64,000 nt of DNA from an uncultured Ralstonia sp. Lineage in GTDB: Bacteria; Pseudomonadota; Gammaproteobacteria; Burkholderiales; Burkholderiaceae. Shown here in pieces: positions 25,307 to 34,943 of the stretch. Position numbers and translations under genes: made by a program. The stretch is from NCBI GenBank assembly GCA_913056305.1, contig CAJXMR010000006.1, positions 1 through 64,000 on the forward strand, read 5' to 3'. Numbering within the stretch: the first letter of the stretch is position 1; each line of letters opens with the position of its first letter. A model generated the notes under the pieces. That model saw only the letters and a program-made list of their open reading frames with translations, was not told the origin of the DNA and did no database searches.

Positions 25307-26335
25307 CTACACGGCCGGCAGAAGCAACGCGCGCCCTGGCTTACCTTCGAGAACGTGCGAAAACGCGACTTCGGCCTGGTCGATTGGTACCACACAGCCA
25401 ATGGGTAGATACAGTCGTCTATTCGCGACCTGCCGGCGTAGTTCTGCGATGGCACCCTCAGCGGGGCGGAAGACGGTCCAGGCGTAGTGTTTGCAGCCGG
25501 CCGGCAAGGCTGCCGCATGGCGACGTCTGGTAGCGACGGATGCCACAGCACCTCGAATCCAGCCCAGCCGGTCGAAGTTGCTGAGGAGCGGATGGACGGT
25601 TGTCGCATGGCCGAGCGCGCCTTCACGCAGACAGCCAACCAGGGCAAGATCGTCGTCCCAGGTAGCAAAATTGAGCGTCGCGTCGAAGCGTTGCGTAAGT
25701 GTTTTGAGCGGCTTCTGCGCGCAATCGAATACTTCGGTGGCGCCGGCAGCGCGGCAGGCAGCCTCGGTGACCGGCCAGCCGATTGCAGTTACGCGGGCGC
25801 CCCAGGCGGACAAGAGTTGCAGCGAGAGCATGCCTAGCCCGCCTGAAGCGCCATGAACCAGCACCTCTTTGCCGCTGGCGTTGTCAGCGCTTAGGCCCGC
25901 CCCTTGGAGCGCCAGCCACATGGTGATGAAACTGTAGGGAAGCGCCGCCAGCGCTTGCGACTCGTGATCGCTAGGAGCTGGAAGTGCGCAGGTGGCCTTG
26001 GTCACCACGTGGCTGGTGTGAGTACCGGCAGCGGAGGCCGGTTTGACACCAAAGACGTGGTCTCCCACAGCGAACGTCTTAACGCCGGGGCCAACTGCGC
26101 TCACCGTCCCGGCAAAATCGTTGCCTAGCACCAGCGGGAATCGGCCAGCCTTCATCAATGTCATAAGCCGTGTGCCATAGCCCTCCGCGCGGCGTACGTC
26201 GATCGGGTTGACCGCGGCAGTCGTGACCGCGACCTCGATCTCGCCCGCTTTAGGGGCGCCATCCGCCAATGGCTGCAGCTCGAAGCGCGTGCCCGCGTGC
26301 GGACCAAAACAGGCCAGCGCCTTACGTGTGTTCAT
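25307..26335 (-). CDS. Zinc-free medium-chain reductase (quinone oxidoreductase-like)
   Basis: The 342-residue protein is an NADPH-binding medium-chain dehydrogenase/reductase. The N-terminal GroES-like half contains AAVNPIDVRRAEG and the NDFAGTVSAVG motif. The Rossmann half has VHGASGGLGMLSLQLLSAWG with the nucleotide-binding glycines. Catalytic zinc ligands of alcohol dehydrogenases are not visible, which points to a quinone or enone reductase or the RTN4IP1-like subgroup. It stands alone, in the opposite orientation to the IS element, and about 220 bases from ompW. No substrate can be assigned. Confidence 0.82.
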   Translation of the reverse strand: MNTRKALACFGPHAGTRFELQPLADGAPKAGEIEVAVTTAAVNPIDVRRAEGYGTRLMTLMKAGRFPLVLGNDFAGTVSAVGPGVKTFAVGDHVFGVKPASAAGTHTSHVVTKATCALPAPSDHESQALAALPYSFITMWLALQGAGLSADNASGKEVLVHGASGGLGMLSLQLLSAWGARVTAIGWPVTEAACRAAGATEVFDCAQKPLKTLTQRFDATLNFATWDDDLALVGCLREGALGHATTVHPLLSNFDRLGWIRGAVASVATRRRHAAALPAGCKHYAWTVFRPAEGAIAELRRQVANRRLYLPIGCVVPIDQAEVAFSHVLEGKPGRALLLPAV

Positions 26336-26554
26336 CCGTTTTCCTTTGGCGGTTCCTCGTTATGAAATGCATACCAACCTGAGTGTGGCAAGCGGCTTCC
26401 CGCGTGGCGACTGCCGGCTTCAGCACGAATCGAACATTTAGCCATCTAAGCTGTGCCAACCGCGGTTTCTCTAATGCTCATTGTTGAGCATCCATCGGTC
26501 ACCCTTTGACACATTGGCCTAGCGAGACATCTGTGTGGTGACCGTACTCGAATA

Positions 26555-27280
26555 CTAGAATCGGTACCCAACCGATAGGAAGCTGGTGAGCGGATTGATC
26601 TTCACCTTGGTTGTCGTGGTGACAGTACCAACGGGGGCTTGAGTCGTGAGCGTAGCTTTGGTCGACAGCCACATGTACGAAAGGGAAGCACCGATCGACC
26701 AATGCGAGTCAATGTTGTAGGTCAACCCGGCGTTGACGATTGGCGCAATCGACTTGCTTAGCGATACCGTGGTCGGCCCTTCAAGTAGTGTGCCGAGTGC
26801 GGGCGAATACAGGAGCTGTCCTGTCGCGACCGGACGGCTCAGCTCGATGTCTCTGTACCAGACGTATGCGACACCGGCCCCAACGTAAGGCCGCAGGCGC
26901 GCTGTCGGCTCGCCAAAGTGATACTGCGCTTGTATCGCCGGGCTCCAGGCGCGGGCGGTACCCATTTCCCCGACTTGGCCAAGTGTGCCCGTGCCACTCA
27001 AATGCAGCTTCGGCGGAACGCCAAGGATCGTCTCGATAGCAATGTGATCTGTCACAAAGTATCTCGTGGTGAGCGCAAAGGTGTTGGCGTTGGCCACGGT
27101 CGACCCACTACCGGCAACCGTATTCGACTGCCCTACTGCATTCACAGTCAAGGGTTCACTGGAATCCCGCGGTGCCAGATGCAGCCAGCCGGCGTTGACA
27201 ACCCATTGCCCAGCCGATTGCGCATGGACGGTCGAAGCCGCCGCAATCGACAAAAGAAATGCCGCGCTCTTGTACTTCAT
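26555..27280 (-). CDS. ompW: OmpW-family outer-membrane beta-barrel protein
   Basis: From the ATG at 27280, which has a strong GGAGGAGAC site just upstream, the protein is 241 residues with a cleavable signal peptide ending AASTVHAQS. It has alternating amphipathic strands, the conserved AIQAQYHFG and RPYVGAGVAYVWY segments, and a terminal aromatic residue in SVGYRF as outer-membrane barrels require. OmpW is an eight-stranded barrel that lets small hydrophobic compounds into the outer membrane, and homologues often sit near aromatic degradation genes, as here. A longer frame exists upstream but lacks a ribosome site and would hide the signal peptide. Confidence 0.92.
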   Translation of the reverse strand: MKYKSAAFLLSIAAASTVHAQSAGQWVVNAGWLHLAPRDSSEPLTVNAVGQSNTVAGSGSTVANANTFALTTRYFVTDHIAIETILGVPPKLHLSGTGTLGQVGEMGTARAWSPAIQAQYHFGEPTARLRPYVGAGVAYVWYRDIELSRPVATGQLLYSPALGTLLEGPTTVSLSKSIAPIVNAGLTYNIDSHWSIGASLSYMWLSTKATLTTQAPVGTVTTTTKVKINPLTSFLSVGYRF

Positions 27281-27537
27281 GTCTCCTCCGAGTCTTGTAA
27301 TGTGGGGTACTGCTAACGAGAGAAGTGCCGTGATGTGGCACTCAATGGATGTCGTCCGGTACTCGCACGAATCCACTTTCTGCACTTCCGTGTCGGCCTA
27401 TGCCCGACACGGCCAATTCGGAGGGCCTCGACCTATGGCACTGAGCGCTCACGCGAGAAGTGCACGAACAGGGAAAGCCCACGCAATGGCTCAGACGCCG
27501 ATGCGTTGCCGCGGTACAAACGCCTGACCATCGCCCT

Positions 27538-29487
27538 TTAGTCGACCGTGAATGGAAACGGAAAACGACCGAGCACCTCGCGAGCGGCTGCATCAGAAGC
27601 AGGCAGCTCAAGGTGCACTGCCACGACCAGCCCCCTGGACCTTTCATCGGCAACAAGAAGGTCGCTGACGGCGACGCCAGCATCTCGTAGCGCGACTGAG
27701 AGCGCGTCCCTGGTCTCCCGATGTTTGAGCGCGGGCTTGAAGATCTTGCCCACGGCAGTCAACGGCATCGCATCGATGATGTGCACCTGGCGGGGCAGCG
27801 CTGCCCGCTCAGCAATCTCCGCCTTGAGGAATGCAAGCAGCTCAGCCTCGGTGGCCGTCTCGCCCGCTCGCAGCTGCACGTACGCCACGGGAAGTTCACC
27901 GGCATGGGGGTCCGGCCGGCCGACGGCGGCGGCAATCTGCACGGCTGGGTGGCGATGCAGCGGCGCCTCGATCGTCAAGGGATCGATGTTGTGCCCACCC
28001 CTGATGATCAGTTCCTTCTTGCGGCCAGTCAGCCAGAAGTAGCCTTCTTCATCCTGCCGCGCGAGGTCGCCCGTATTGAGCCAACGGATGCCATCGCCGC
28101 ATTCGATCCATAGCCCCCGGTTCTGTTCCGGGACGCGGTAACCCGCGAAGACGTTCCGACCCCAAACGACAAGCACACCGACTTCGCCAATGGTGCAGTC
28201 GCGCTGATACGCCCCGTGGTCGTCGAGCACGACCACCTTCATCTTCTGGCCAGGAACACGCAGACCGATGGAGCCGAGCCGCCGCTCCCCCTTTGGTGGA
28301 TTGACACTGCTCACGCAGGTCGCTTCCGTCAGCCCGTAGCCTTCCAGAATCTTGATGCCGGTCTGTTCCTGGAAGTTGCGGAACACTTCCACTGGCATGG
28401 GCGCCGCACCGCACAACCCATACTCGAGCGAGCGCACATCGCGCATGCCGACAGGCACCTGCAGGAGCGACGCATACAGCGTGGGCACGCCGCTGAAGAA
28501 ATTCACGCGATGGTGTTCAACGATCTCCCAGAAGCGCTGGATCACACCATCGCCGCGATATCCCTGCGGCGTACCGAGGATGACGTGGGCACCCCTCGAA
28601 AACGGCAGCAGCCCGGTCACCAGCACGCCGTTGACGTGAAACAGCGGCAAACCGCAAAACACCACCTTGCCCGGACCGATGCCGTCGCCCAGAACCTGCG
28701 CAGTGCTCCACGCATTGGCCACCTCGTTTCCATGGCTGCGCATGGCGATCTTCGGCAGGCCCGTAGTGCCGCCCGTGCAGAAGTACGACGATTCGTCCTG
28801 CGCCAAGATGCGACGCCTGCTGTTTAGCCCGTCCGGACGTTGTTCGCGGACCGCGCTGTTGAAATCGTGGATCTGCATCGATGCAGGGACCGCGGCGTGC
28901 AAGCCCTGAGGGCCATGGAGGCGCAGTACCTCGTTCTTCTGCATCTGTGCTGCACATTGCGCAGCACCGCGAACGCGATCGGCGAGATTCACCAGCACCA
29001 GATGCCGTAGTGTCTTGATCGCCGGCAAGTGCGGCTGGAGCTTGGTCCAGAGATCGGTGCCTGGGAACGGAGCTAGGGTGACCAGCACTGCCGCATTGAC
29101 CGCGTTCAGCAACTCGGCCAGGGCCGCCCCCTCGAGCAACGGATTGAAGGCCGCCACAATGCCGGCAGCCTGGCCTCCCCAGATCACGAAATGCGTTTCC
29201 GGCAGGTTGGGCAGCACAAAGGCGATCACGCTGTCCTTCTTGACACCGATGCTGTCGAAGAAGTTGGCCGTCTGCGTAATACACGCGAGCAGTTCCTGGT
29301 AGGTCCATGTCTGCGGCGTGCGATGCTCGTCGACGGTCAAAAAGAAGCTCAAAGCCGGTGCCTGCGGGTTCAGGCTTGCGCCCCTGCGGATCATTTCGTA
29401 GGTGCTTTCCGGCAAGTCAGCGGGCAAGCCTTGTGCTTCCACAGCTTCAACGTCCAGGAGGGTGGCGATTCCAGGCATGGCTTTCAC
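27538..29487 (-). CDS. Acyl-CoA synthetase (AMP-forming)
   Basis: The 649-residue ANL-superfamily enzyme carries the AMP-binding motif FCTGGTTGLPKIA, the second motif EGYGLTEAT, the TGDLARQDEEGYFWLTGRKK hinge, RGGHNIDP, and the C-terminal catalytic lysine in TAVGKIFKPALKH. It should activate a carboxylic acid with ATP and CoA. The length fits the long fatty or aryl acyl-CoA ligases. It is the last gene of the minus-strand catabolic operon and overlaps the FAH-family gene by 4 bases. It may activate the acid released by ring cleavage or the incoming aromatic acid; the sequence does not decide. Confidence 0.9.
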   Translation of the reverse strand: MKAMPGIATLLDVEAVEAQGLPADLPESTYEMIRRGASLNPQAPALSFFLTVDEHRTPQTWTYQELLACITQTANFFDSIGVKKDSVIAFVLPNLPETHFVIWGGQAAGIVAAFNPLLEGAALAELLNAVNAAVLVTLAPFPGTDLWTKLQPHLPAIKTLRHLVLVNLADRVRGAAQCAAQMQKNEVLRLHGPQGLHAAVPASMQIHDFNSAVREQRPDGLNSRRRILAQDESSYFCTGGTTGLPKIAMRSHGNEVANAWSTAQVLGDGIGPGKVVFCGLPLFHVNGVLVTGLLPFSRGAHVILGTPQGYRGDGVIQRFWEIVEHHRVNFFSGVPTLYASLLQVPVGMRDVRSLEYGLCGAAPMPVEVFRNFQEQTGIKILEGYGLTEATCVSSVNPPKGERRLGSIGLRVPGQKMKVVVLDDHGAYQRDCTIGEVGVLVVWGRNVFAGYRVPEQNRGLWIECGDGIRWLNTGDLARQDEEGYFWLTGRKKELIIRGGHNIDPLTIEAPLHRHPAVQIAAAVGRPDPHAGELPVAYVQLRAGETATEAELLAFLKAEIAERAALPRQVHIIDAMPLTAVGKIFKPALKHRETRDALSVALRDAGVAVSDLLVADERSRGLVVAVHLELPASDAAAREVLGRFPFPFTVD

Positions 29488-30437
29488 CCCTCCGCGACGA
29501 TGCGGTTGCGCTGTACACCCAGATCTACGCGGCCGTCAGCCGCGCGGATGCTCGTCTCCACCACATCGCCCGGCTGCAAATACTGCGGGCGCGCCGATTG
29601 AACCGCGAGAAAGATCTCCCATTTCTTCTTTTCCGGCAGGAGTGCGGCAACCTTCTGCTTGGCGGGTGACGGAACAGACAACGCGCAGCCGGCTGGCGTG
29701 CCGGTGGCAAGCAAGTCGCCGGCCTCAAAGTCATGCACGCTGGACAACTCTGTCAAGGTTTCGGCGGGGCCGTAGACGAGATTCGCCGTCGTGTCGTTCT
29801 GCCGGATTTCGCCGTTGACGGTGAGCTTGAGTTCGAGGCTTTTCAGCGCCGGAAAGTCCAAGACGTCGAGCAGCGTCAGCCAAGGGCCGACCGGCCCAAA
29901 GGTCCGGAAGGATTTGCCCTTGTAGAACTGCATCTGCGGGATCTGAATGTCGCGCGCCGAGTAGTCGTTGACGATCACGGCGCCGGCCACATATTCATGC
30001 AGGTTATCGTTCGTGACCTTGACTGCGCCGTGAATGGCCTTGCGCATGATCAGTCCGAGCTCGATCTCGTAGTCCAGGAACTGCACCACACGCGGTTTCA
30101 CCACGTCGGTGTCTGCTGGCACGATACAGCTCGAAGCCTTCGTGAAGATCATGTTGTAGTTCTTCATGTCCGGGTTCATGCCGGACTCGATCATGTGCTG
30201 GCGATAGTTAGCTCCCTGACAGACGAACTGCTGATTGGGCGTCACCGGCGAAAGCAGTTTCACAGCGGACAGCTCCAGCGTGTCGCCGTCAAGCAGCGCC
30301 AGCTCGGCCAGTGACGTATTGCGAATGAAGTCACCGGTGGTGGCGTAAGTGCCGGGAACCGGCGTGATATGTGCGCCCCGAATGACACCCCATTGGGCGC
30401 GATCTCGGTGCTCGAAGCGGACGATGTTGACGGACAT
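29484..30437 (-). CDS. Fumarylacetoacetate hydrolase-family protein
   Basis: From the ATG at 30437 (MSVNIVRFEH) the protein has 317 residues. It contains the FAH-fold signatures LDYEIELGLIMRKA, a divalent-metal site with Glu residues, VIVNDYSARDIQ, GKSFRTFGPVGPWLT and the TGTPAGCAL turn. Members cleave or hydrate beta-diketo or 2-hydroxy-muconate-type products of meta ring cleavage. The neighbouring extradiol dioxygenase makes such a product, so a ring-fission-product hydrolase or a hydratase/decarboxylase of the MhpD/HpcG type is likely. An upstream in-frame start would add 23 residues that look like leader. The gene overlaps the synthetase start by 4 bases. Confidence 0.9.
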   Translation of the reverse strand: MSVNIVRFEHRDRAQWGVIRGAHITPVPGTYATTGDFIRNTSLAELALLDGDTLELSAVKLLSPVTPNQQFVCQGANYRQHMIESGMNPDMKNYNMIFTKASSCIVPADTDVVKPRVVQFLDYEIELGLIMRKAIHGAVKVTNDNLHEYVAGAVIVNDYSARDIQIPQMQFYKGKSFRTFGPVGPWLTLLDVLDFPALKSLELKLTVNGEIRQNDTTANLVYGPAETLTELSSVHDFEAGDLLATGTPAGCALSVPSPAKQKVAALLPEKKKWEIFLAVQSARPQYLQPGDVVETSIRAADGRVDLGVQRNRIVAEG

Positions 30438-30498
30438 GGCAAAAGCTCGTTCGAAGAATGAAGGCGGTGGGACTTGCGGCGCTATTGCGCGAGAGGCA

Positions 30499-31569
30499 TC
30501 ACGCAAACAAACGCGCCAGCGTCACCAGCTTGCGGAAAGTCAGGTCCGGGCTGCGCCGCAGGTTGCGAATCAGTGCGGCAAGTGCCGACGGTGTCAGCTT
30601 GGGCTTGGTGAAACTGGCCGGCATCGGCTGCCCCCACTGCGACATCGCCTCGCGGCTGACCGCGTGCACGCCAGTGGGAACATCCGCTGTGAACAGATCA
30701 CCGTCGCAGTAGTGCTCGTGCTTGTCGCCCCAAGGGTCCTGCCAGTAGTCGAAGATCTGGCTGCCAAGAATGTGGCGCCCCAAGCCCCATGCATGAGTCC
30801 ACCCCTTTTCACGGAGCAGGCGATGCCCCATGCCAACCGCATCGGCGTCGACCAGTTCGTAGGCGCTGTGGCTGTACTTCGGCACGAACCCCTGAGCAAG
30901 GGCGAGCGTGTGGTGATCGGCCGGCTTGTCGCCAAGATCAAGCCGCATGAACGCGACGGCCGGCGAGCCATCCGGCAATACCTGAACATCGCTGGGGATG
31001 AACCCGAAATGCTGCGTGTACCAAGCGCATGTCTCCTGGTAGTCGGCAAGCTCGAGCACGACGTGCCCCAGCCGAATGATCTCGGACGGGATCGCGGGCG
31101 GCCGCTGCATCGCATTGATCCGCACGGGTGCGTCGACAGAATTCAACGGCAGCGGAGCACGGTGCGGCAACGCGCTAGCCGGCTCTTGGCACGCTATTGC
31201 ATCGACACGAAAGCCTGAGGGATCTACCAACTGCACGCGATAGCCGCCACCGGGCCAATCCGATACCTCAACCTTCGACGCACCGGGGACTTGGGCGAGC
31301 GCGTCAAGATCGGCGCGGCTATCGACCTGCAATCCGAAGCCGACGAACCCGGCCTTGGGCGCTTTACGCACGACGTAGCAGAAATGTGCGGCGCCCGTGC
31401 CTCGCAGTATCAATCGCGCTTCATCTCGATCAACGGTCCGAAGGCCGAAATCCTTGAGAAACTTCTCGGCCTCGTCGAGGTCCGGCCGATCGAAGATCAG
31501 ATAGGCCAGCGCCGACGCTTTCGTCGTGGGCTGGGGATGGCGCGCAGGCTGTGCGGTGGTCAGTTTCAT
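30499..31569 (-). CDS. Two-domain VOC protein, type I extradiol ring-cleavage dioxygenase
   Basis: The 356-residue protein has two vicinal-oxygen-chelate domains (about 20-130 and 155-300). In the second, His in LGHVVLE, His in ADHHTLALA and Glu in HEHYCDGD fit the 2-His-1-carboxylate iron site of type I extradiol dioxygenases; HAWGLGRHILGSQIF is a further family motif. It should cleave a catechol-like product of the upstream FAD hydroxylase next to its hydroxyl groups. A C-terminal tail of about 60 residues continues past the VOC fold. Start: ATG at 31569, because the longer frame begins only at a TTG. The spacing to the hydroxylase stop is 12 bases. Confidence 0.86.
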   Translation of the reverse strand: MKLTTAQPARHPQPTTKASALAYLIFDRPDLDEAEKFLKDFGLRTVDRDEARLILRGTGAAHFCYVVRKAPKAGFVGFGLQVDSRADLDALAQVPGASKVEVSDWPGGGYRVQLVDPSGFRVDAIACQEPASALPHRAPLPLNSVDAPVRINAMQRPPAIPSEIIRLGHVVLELADYQETCAWYTQHFGFIPSDVQVLPDGSPAVAFMRLDLGDKPADHHTLALAQGFVPKYSHSAYELVDADAVGMGHRLLREKGWTHAWGLGRHILGSQIFDYWQDPWGDKHEHYCDGDLFTADVPTGVHAVSREAMSQWGQPMPASFTKPKLTPSALAALIRNLRRSPDLTFRKLVTLARLFA

Positions 31570-31581
31570 GGCAAAGGACAA

Positions 31582-33273
31582 TCAGGCTGATTGGATTGCA
31601 ATTGCGGCGGAAGGCGTCGCCGCACTGGTCGTTCCGAGCAGCGCCAAGCTCTCGCGAACGATGCGGTCGGCTTCCGCGGCAGGGCCGTCGTGGACGATGG
31701 TTCTGTCGGGGCGCACGACGGCGACCCAGTCGACAGGCACCGCATTGGGAAGAAACACGCCCTCGAGGTCCTCCCAACTGTCCCGCTTGGCGAGATGCAG
31801 CCTCTGTCCGCGATGGGCAATCTGGATGACGGAGCCCCCCACCCAAGCGAATGCCGCAGCTGTGGCGAGATCGAGCGAAGCACGCACGTCGCAGCCGAAC
31901 CCGACCAGCGTGTATCCATCGCCGAGCACGTCGTCGCTCAGGCGCGTGGCACCATCGGCGCTCTTCAACCAACCCTGCGGGATGACCGCACCTCGGACCA
32001 GCTTCGTGCGCGTCCTGCCTTTGACGAAGAGTCCATGCTTGAAGGCGTTCTTTGGTTTGATGCGGAGCTCCTCGAATTGCGCGCGCAGCCCCGGCACCAG
32101 CCGCGTCAGCCGCATCAAGCCGTGCGTCGCCAGCGCGATCGCTGCATTGCGAGGCATCACGAGCTTGCCCATGAACCTGGCGAGGTTGATCATGGATTTC
32201 GCATGCGGCCGGCGCTCCTCGTCGTAGGTGTCGAGAATGTGGGCATCCGCGCGCCCTTGGATAACCCAGGCGAGCTTCCAACTCAAATTGGCAGCATCCC
32301 GCAGGCCTGCCACCAGCCCTTGTCCGACAAACGGCGGCGTAATGTGCGCGGCGTCGCCGGCAAGGAATACACGCCCTTTGCTGAACCTGTCGACGGCTCT
32401 GGCGTGGAAGCGGTAGACCGCCTTGCGCTCGATGGTGATGTCGTCGACGTTTCCCCATGGCGCCAGCAGTTCCCGAATACGCTCATCAGACTCCATGTCC
32501 TGCCGACTTTCGCCGGGTTGGAGCATGAACTCCCAACGTTCGCGTGCACCTGGTGCAACCATGTGCGGCGTGGGCCGCCGGTGATCACAAATGAATTCGA
32601 TATGGTCGATCGGATGCGGAACATTGCGCGCGTCCACGATGAGCCAGTCTTCTGCGAAGGTCGTACCCTTGAACGCCTGTCCGATCAGTTGGCGAACGAG
32701 CGAGCCGGCTCCGTCGGCGCCGACGAGGTAGCGCGCCCGAACCGTATGCATGCATCCCTGCCCGACATCCAGTGACGCAAGCACGTAATCGGCTTCCGAA
32801 TGGAAGCTATTGAGCGCGGTCCCCAGAGCGACATGCGCGCAGTCGTACGTCCGCAAGCGGTCACGCAGACAACGCTCGAGGTCAGGCTGATAGAACGTGA
32901 CGAGCTTCGGATGGCCGTCTAGGCTGCCAAGTGTATTCACCCTGCCGAACTCCCCGAGGATGGGCGAACGCATGCTGACGTAGGGAATGGCAACCGTCTC
33001 GAAGTCGCGCTCGCCGATACCCGCCCACTGCAGGATCCGCAATGCTTCGTTGTCGAGCGCGATGGCGCGAGGCGCCATGAACATGTCGGCAGCCTTGTCG
33101 ACGACCAAGACTTTCACGCCGCGACGCGCCAGCAAATTGGTCACCATGGCCCCGACCGGCCCGAACCCTACGATCAGTACGTCGACTTCAGAAGGCACCG
33201 CGCGCTGCAACGACTCGGGCGACTCGCCGCGAACGGACGCACCGGTGCCTGTATGTGCTTTTGTCTCCACCAT
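31582..33273 (-). CDS. FAD-dependent aromatic hydroxylase, MhpA-like
   Basis: This 563-residue class A flavoprotein monooxygenase has GFGPVGAMVTNLLARRG (FAD, about 36-52), a DG motif (GADGAGSLVRQ) and the GDAAHITPPFVGQGL motif that binds the FAD ribityl chain. The C-terminal thioredoxin-like domain ends with VVRPDRTIVHDG, as in MhpA and phenol-hydroxylase-type enzymes. These use NAD(P)H and O2 to add an ortho hydroxyl group to a phenolic acid, creating the catechol for the extradiol enzyme next to it. MhpA acts on 3-(3-hydroxyphenyl)propionate; the true substrate here is not known. It is the first gene of the operon, divergent from a TetR gene with an operator between them. Confidence 0.9.
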   Translation of the reverse strand: MVETKAHTGTGASVRGESPESLQRAVPSEVDVLIVGFGPVGAMVTNLLARRGVKVLVVDKAADMFMAPRAIALDNEALRILQWAGIGERDFETVAIPYVSMRSPILGEFGRVNTLGSLDGHPKLVTFYQPDLERCLRDRLRTYDCAHVALGTALNSFHSEADYVLASLDVGQGCMHTVRARYLVGADGAGSLVRQLIGQAFKGTTFAEDWLIVDARNVPHPIDHIEFICDHRRPTPHMVAPGARERWEFMLQPGESRQDMESDERIRELLAPWGNVDDITIERKAVYRFHARAVDRFSKGRVFLAGDAAHITPPFVGQGLVAGLRDAANLSWKLAWVIQGRADAHILDTYDEERRPHAKSMINLARFMGKLVMPRNAAIALATHGLMRLTRLVPGLRAQFEELRIKPKNAFKHGLFVKGRTRTKLVRGAVIPQGWLKSADGATRLSDDVLGDGYTLVGFGCDVRASLDLATAAAFAWVGGSVIQIAHRGQRLHLAKRDSWEDLEGVFLPNAVPVDWVAVVRPDRTIVHDGPAAEADRIVRESLALLGTTSAATPSAAIAIQSA

Positions 33274-33328
33274 AACTCCATCTGTCTTTGTTCTGCCGGC
33301 TTTGCTCAGCCGTTCTATTGAATATTAA

Positions 33329-33360
33329 AGTCATAAATGATAATTTTGTCAACATAGACA
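33329..33360 (+). promoter_or_regulatory. Composite operator-like site, copy 1 (hydroxylase/TetR divergent promoter)
   Basis: The site reads AGTCAT, 3 bases, TGATA, 3 bases, TTGTCAAC, 3 bases, GACA. It lies 56 bases upstream of the hydroxylase and 42 bases upstream of the TetR start, in an AT-rich gap, so binding there could control both. Related copies at 44206-44237 and 47403-47435 keep the same spacing. Confidence 0.7.
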
Positions 33361-33401
33361 CTTGAATCTATACTCGGGGACGAAGAGAGACTGGAAACCT
33401 C

Positions 33402-34163
33402 ATGCCGAACACGCCGAAACGCCGGACATCGAAGCGCTCCTCCCTGGAGACGCCCACTCCCGCTGCAGAAGTCACCGTCGCCGAAGAGCGCGAGCCGCGC
33501 GGAGCCCGCCGCAAACGGGAGACCCGTGGCCGCCTGCTTGACGCCGCGCTCCGGCTGATGTCGGAACGAGGCATGGAAGGCGTTGCTATCAACGAGATCA
33601 CCGAGGCTGCCGACGTGGGCTTCGGCTCCTTCTACAACCACTTCGAATCGAAGGAAGCGATCTATGCCACGCTCGTGGATTCCGTCTTCGAGGAGTTCGC
33701 AGATTCGCTTGACCGGCTGACCAGCGGCCTGACCGACGCAGCAGAGATCATTTCCGTTTCCGTGCGGCATACCCTCATGCGCGCACGATGCGAGCCCGTG
33801 TGGGGACGCTTCCTCATCCGGGAGGGGTTTTCGGCACGCGCTATGACGCAAGGGTTGGGACAGCGGCTGCTGCGGGACATCCAGCGAGGTATCGCCGCGA
33901 AACGCTTTGTTGTTGCCGACCCTTTCATCGGCTTCCTGTCGGTCGGCGGCACGGTGCTTATCACGGTTTCCGCCGAACTCAACTTCGTCGCCCCTGACGC
34001 GCCGGCGGCGGGTGCGCTCGAGGCACTCGGTTTCAGCGGCGAACATTTCCCCGAGCGCACGGCCGCGACGCTGTTGCAGACGTTGGGACTCAAGCGAGCG
34101 GAGGCGGAGAAGATCGCCAATCGCCCACTGCCTGTTGTTGAAGCTGCTGACCAAGCGGCTTGA
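33402..34163 (+). CDS. TetR-family regulator 1 (aromatic operon)
   Basis: The 253-residue protein has a TetR helix-turn-helix at about residues 40-95 (core INEITEAADVGFGSFYNHF) after a basic, Ala/Pro-rich N-terminal arm of about 35 residues, and an all-helical ligand domain after it. Its DNA-binding helices are almost identical to those of the TetR gene at 44256-45047, and the ligand domains are also related (shared GLGQRLLRD and AKR/TKR segments). It probably represses the divergent hydroxylase operon and itself through the site at 33329-33360, and is released by a pathway metabolite. That is inference from position and family. Confidence 0.9.
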   Translation: MPNTPKRRTSKRSSLETPTPAAEVTVAEEREPRGARRKRETRGRLLDAALRLMSERGMEGVAINEITEAADVGFGSFYNHFESKEAIYATLVDSVFEEFADSLDRLTSGLTDAAEIISVSVRHTLMRARCEPVWGRFLIREGFSARAMTQGLGQRLLRDIQRGIAAKRFVVADPFIGFLSVGGTVLITVSAELNFVAPDAPAAGALEALGFSGEHFPERTAATLLQTLGLKRAEAEKIANRPLPVVEAADQAA

Positions 34164-34262
34164 CGCGATGTGGGACGAACAGGCGCAGGGGCCGATTCGC
34201 CCCAAGCACTATTAGGCGGAAGCCGCACTGCTTGGGGCATGCACGTATCGGGTCGTGCCTCT

Positions 34263-34943
34263 TCAGTTGTGCGAGTCGCTCGGTTGTCCACGCACGATCC
34301 GGTCCGCGTCAGCCGAAGCCGGACAACTTGCTACCGGTGCCGATGCAACCGAGCGAATCCCGGCGACGATCTGAGAAGCGATGTCTTTCAGTGCCCGACG
34401 GTGACCATCGACCATAGCATTGTTGCCTAAGGACACGTCTTTCCTAATCACGGCGCGGCAGATCAACGCTTGCTGGCTTTGTGCCGGCCGCACACTCCAC
34501 ACCGCGTCAATCAAGACGTGCGAGCCTTGCCACGACTCAAACCTCTGAACATCGACGGCAATGCGATAGACAGGCACATCATCGCTGTGCGGAATGCCGT
34601 GCACATCGACTGTGTTCGACTGCCCCGCCACCTGGGCGGACAGCGCGCCGCGAATTTCGTCGCTCAAGGATGACGCCCAGCGATCGTCCTCGAGCAAGGC
34701 AACCTGGCTCGGGCTGACTTGCACCACCAACCGGCTGCCGGCTACCGGAGCCGGCACGCGGACGGCAAGGGTGTCGATCCGCAAGTTCGCATTGGCGACG
34801 CTGGGCGCATGTTCGATGCTGTCACCAGCACCAAGCGTGTAGAAGCGCGTCGGCGGGGAACTGCAAGCGGCCAGAGCGGCCAACCCGATGCCGGCAGCCA
34901 CGCCCATGAGAGTGCGCACTGCGCGCGGCGGAAGCGATATCAA
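34263..34943 (-). CDS. pqiC: PqiC-type lipoprotein
   Basis: The 226-residue lipoprotein has a lipobox (LAALAACSS, Cys at about 27) followed by RFYTLG, the start of the PqiC/YmbA (DUF330) domain, whose core VRVPAPVAGSRLVVQVSP and the central beta strand region are recognisable. It is the outer-membrane-anchored partner of the PqiAB lipid-transport bridge. Its start overlaps the pqiB stop by 4 bases. It ends convergent with TetR 1, about 100 bases away, with no gene between. Confidence 0.88.
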   Translation of the reverse strand: MISLPPRAVRTLMGVAAGIGLAALAACSSPPTRFYTLGAGDSIEHAPSVANANLRIDTLAVRVPAPVAGSRLVVQVSPSQVALLEDDRWASSLSDEIRGALSAQVAGQSNTVDVHGIPHSDDVPVYRIAVDVQRFESWQGSHVLIDAVWSVRPAQSQQALICRAVIRKDVSLGNNAMVDGHRRALKDIASQIVAGIRSVASAPVASCPASADADRIVRGQPSDSHN